Origin: Glandiceps talaboti
Taxonomy: Eukaryota; Hemichordata; Enteropneusta; Spengelidae
NCBI RefSeq assembly: GCF_964340395.1
Contig: NC_135549.1
Location: 3,079,001 to 3,143,000, forward strand
Direction: 5' to 3'
DNA length: 64,000 nucleotides
In this document: positions 61,201-64,000 of the stretch, piece after piece
Position numbering within the stretch: position 1 is the stretch's first letter
Layout: each line of letters opens with the position of its first letter
Notes under the pieces: generated by a model
The model's input: the letters and a program-made list of their open reading frames with translations, nothing else
Database searches by the model: none
Told to the model about the DNA's origin: nothing
Translations under genes and position numbers: made by a program

Positions 61201-63374
61201 CTTTCTGGCTTCAGACTTGTTGTGGAAGTTTGTGCTGATGCCTGCACTAGGAAAGGATCAACATCATCAAACCATATTTCAGAGCTGTACAATTGAAAAA
61301 GAGTTGGTTGTGATAACTAAGTATAAATACATTAGTAGTACACGTATCTAATATCATCATCCTTATACATTGTAGATATGGATGTAACTGTTGTGGTTTC
61401 AGTATTCATATACCTAAATCTACATGTATTCATATAAGTGTCTCACTGGAGAAAACAGTGCTTGATGCAATATTAGTAGCAGAGCATTATAGACTAAATC
61501 CAAAACATAAGGACCTTATAAGTCCTTACTTGGAGTTTCACGCTTCCTCAGCGATCATCAGGCAACTGATAAAATTGAGATTGTTAAGGTCGATATGTAC
61601 ACGTAAATATTTGCATGTACATTGCGTAACAAGATGGTCAGACTAAACTATTCCTTACAAAGGTTTACTTCTATAGTTGGCGAGGAAAAAATTATTTTCG
61701 TGGTGACATTTGGAGAGTAACATCTAAAGCCCAAATTCTGGAACAAACTTGTTTTGCTACTGGGCTATAAATATGTGAAATCTACCTGGTGATTTTATGA
61801 GTCTTTTCAAAGCAAAAGACAGTATCTATGATTCTGTGCAACTGTCGATAGTGCTATATAGACTCTAAAAGTACAATTGTTGATGCATTACATGGATTAT
61901 GACAGCACCATCAACAATGTATTCTACAATCTGTGATAAGACACTTTATTGAGTAGAGCAGCAAGACTAATTAAGTCATATTTCACAACATAGATACAAT
62001 GTTTTCTGACTTCCTTTACGACATTATCAAACTGTGAAATAATATCACTGATAATGCAGTTTGGGATTTTTTGTAAAAATTCTTGCCATTTCCATTTTCT
62101 ATGCAACAAGTGAGTACAATCATATCATTCTTGCCTTTGCTCAGTGGGCTGCTTTTCTTCTCCCTTTTTCACTTCTTCCTGCTTTTGTGTTGATGTTTTA
62201 GTTTTCTTAGCAGTGTTGATATTTAGTTGCTGTTGAATGAGAAAATTGTACAACTCAGAAAAAAGCACAGCAATTCTTTATTAGGCAATTTCCTACAGGT
62301 GATTGAATGAAGTTATTTGATGGTAAAGGTAAGGTGAACTGAACAAGGAATCTTGCAAAGTCTCGTGTAGGGTCTATGGTGTGATACATGTAGGACAAAT
62401 CTACTACTTGTACTTTTTCAGCTTATTGCTACCCATACCAATGCATTAAGAGACAACTATGACTATGCTAATTAAGTGCAAAAAAGTGCCTTTTCATTTT
62501 ATGTTTAAATATTGTGTCTGTGTGTTTGACACTGCACTGCCCTTGTATGCAATTTACTCTTCCTGGTTGATAACACAATGCTTACAGATTTGAAAGAACT
62601 AAAAGTTTTTTGAATGCTCTACTCTCACTAGAATAGTTGACCTTTTAAAGTTCACATTGGCTGTGAATAACAAATTATTGATAAGCTGAGGTAATTCATA
62701 CTTACTTTAGCAAGATTTTTCCAATTCGATGACATTTCATTGCTTGCTGGAGTCTTAGTAGAGATTATTTTCTTAGTATTGTTTTTATTGGCTTGTCGTT
62801 TGTGAGCTTTATATTGTTTTTTCTTCTGGTTGGTTCTCTTTCTCCAACCACTAACTTTCAATTTCTTTTCACTCGATACCTTCTTAGAATCCTCTTTTTT
62901 CACTTTGCTATTTCCTTCATGTATGCTGATTGTGTCATTAACTTTTTCAAGTTTCTTTTTGTTAAGCCTTTTCTTTTTACCTTTCAAATTCATAACACTA
63001 TTGGAATGTTTCTCAACATTAGATTTACTATCACTTATATGTTTTGATTTCTTTTTCTTCTTTTTAAACTTTTTGAGTTTTGACTTTGAAATGACACTCT
63101 GAGGAACATCACCGTTCCCATGGTTACTGTTTCCTGAAGGCTCTGTGATTTTACATTTCTTGTGTGGAGTACATTTTTCTGTTGTAAGAGTTTCACGTTG
63201 TTTTCTGTTCATATTTTTTCCATGGGAGATGTGCTTCTTTGTAAGTTTGTTTCCACCACTGTTTCCATCATTCTTTATTACACTTGGTACATTCATAATA
63301 CTGCGTTTTCTTTTCTTTGTCTTGAATTCTTCTTCACCCGGTAAGTGTTTTCTCTTCTTATTTTTCTTCTCCAT
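58274..63374 (-). CDS. REXO4: REXO4-type RNA exonuclease (DEDDh), complete, 472 aa
   Basis: 3'-5' exonuclease of the REX4/ISG20 family; yeast Rex4 acts in pre-rRNA processing and the human protein is nucleolar. Coding exons: 63374-62706, 62229-62135, 61284-61189, 60615-60422, 60252-60164, 59721-59647, 59087-59013, 58399-58274 (1419 nt, phases agree). N-terminal ~220 residues are Lys/Arg-rich, with nucleolar-signal-like KKKKKK runs and the NWKNLAK counterpart of the family's NWKALQ. Then EIWFDDVDP and the nuclease domain: LDCEMVG (D295, E297; Exo I), [31 protein letters not shown] (D379; Exo II), DTAKYKPF, and H429/D434 in EHNSIEDA (Exo III), so all DEDDh residues are present. A basic C-terminal tail follows. 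An in-frame TAG seven codons before ATG supports the chosen start. Intron 2 uses a GC donor. Confidence 0.95.
58635..58743. repeat. ~55-bp imperfect tandem duplication, REXO4 intron 7
   Basis: Two copies of TTCAAGGTATG...AACAACAAA...TGCCTTCCTATACT...TGGAACTAATTC. Confidence 0.8.
58860..58932. repeat. Short tandem repeat (TTTTTAACTACTGCATCAA), 3 copies
   Basis: Three near-identical 23-25-bp units in REXO4 intron 7. Confidence 0.88.
59805..59836. repeat. Perfect short hairpin (15-bp stem, 2-nt loop), REXO4 intron 5
   Basis: CATAGACCCTCCACC-TT-GGTGGAGGGTCTATG, a perfect palindrome. A degenerate relative lies at 11,894-11,926. Confidence 0.92.
62129..62135 (-). other. GC-type 5' splice site of REXO4 intron 2
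   Basis: Exon 2 ends CAAAG|GCAAGA. No GT donor fits; reading on gives CAA GAA TGA (stop). Joining at the GC donor to the acceptor GTACAG|CTCTGAA restores the conserved IWFDDVDP frame. Confidence 0.8.
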
Positions 63375-63849
63375 ACTGTTGGCTTCTGATGTCTATCTAA
63401 TTATGACAAATCAGAATAAAACGACTTTGAATTTACAAGGTTTGTTTTCTTTATATATTCTTCCTTATAGTAGATTATGATTCAACTTTGTGCCCATACT
63501 CATAGTGCAATATACTACTGTACTTTAAATTACCTTATGTTAATACTGAATGTAAAATATTAATAGATCCATGGATAGATGGACTATGAAATTAAAAATA
63601 ATTGCAGTCTACAAGACCAACAACATGATACCATTGGTGGTCTGAAACAGACCACCATAGACTATTACATTGAACTAGGGAATACAAGAGAACTAGTAGT
63701 AGTAGTTGCACATGTCGGCCAGGAGAACTCTGCCAGCTGTCATACCATCTCAAAATGTAAAATGATATAGGTTTGATGATAACTGAAGTGTCACTAACAT
63801 TTAAAAACAAAAATATTACCTGTATATTTACGCTATAGTTATATCTTAC

Positions 63850-63933
63850 TTGGAACGACTGGTTCTCCACCTCGCTGCACGTTTCGTTTCTTGCCACCTT
63901 AACCTCTGACACGGAAGTATATACCGTGTCCAT
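63850..63933 (-). other. Probable 5' noncoding exon of REXO4 with an upstream ATG
   Basis: Donor CCAA|GTAAGA at 63,850/63,849 and acceptor ATAATTAG at 63,397, 22 nt before the main ATG. An ATG at 63,933-63,931 would open a reading frame that, after splicing, ends 14 nt past the main start in another frame (GAA GAA AAA TAA), i.e. an overlapping upstream ORF of about 40 codons. Transcription start unknown. Confidence 0.4.
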
Positions 63934-64000
63934 GGATTGTGGGTATATTTAAAGGTCCTGAAATTGACCAATCAGAATCAATATTATAACAACAAAATTC

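Overview
This is a stretch of metazoan nuclear genome. Genes are split into small exons with GT-AG introns, the background is AT-rich, and microsatellites, minisatellites and dispersed repeats are dense. Gene content and an invertebrate-style repeat load suggest a non-vertebrate animal (a lophotrochozoan such as a mollusc or brachiopod, or an invertebrate deuterostome). The sequence alone does not settle the phylum. I rebuilt five protein-coding genes by following splice sites, codon phase and family similarity. All four genes complete in the window give joined reading frames whose exon lengths sum to a multiple of three.

Layout. (1) 1-~13,400, minus strand: the 5' end of a novel-type protein kinase C (delta/theta class). 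Two C2-like-domain exons are visible (1-56, 4472-4599), with a probable 5' noncoding exon near 13,259. The rest of the gene lies beyond the left edge. (2) 14,458-31,549, plus strand: a complete 11-exon, 943-residue metabotropic-glutamate-receptor-like class C GPCR, head-to-head with the PKC gene across about 1.1 kb. It keeps the amino-acid-binding residues and carries an unusual C-terminal coiled coil. (3) 34,959-38,825, minus: a small secreted C-type lectin (181 residues) that seems to need a 4-nt microexon. (4) 46,828-56,252, minus: a complete 12-exon SSUH2 homologue (476 residues) with a histidine-rich insert inside its CxxC zinc-binding domain, a GYPPQQP-repeat N-terminus and a CaaX-like C-terminus. 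(5) 58,274-63,374, minus: a complete REXO4-type DEDDh 3'-5' exonuclease (472 residues, 8 coding exons) with one GC-AG intron and a probable 5' noncoding exon at 63,850-63,933.

The genes do not form a pathway. They are ordinary animal neighbours: a signalling kinase, a neurotransmitter-type receptor, a secreted lectin, a zinc-domain protein and a nucleolar exonuclease. Most structure outside the exons is repetitive. There are three elements shaped like DINE/pearl-type (Helentron-associated) non-autonomous transposons: 35,506-36,400, 40,080-40,908 and 16,160-17,450. There are three long foldbacks (12,596-12,714; 21,163-21,300; 44,362-44,715), a truncated non-LTR retrotransposon (18,055-18,545), and several minisatellites with 24-, 33-, 50- and 59-bp units, some lying next to splice sites or gene ends.
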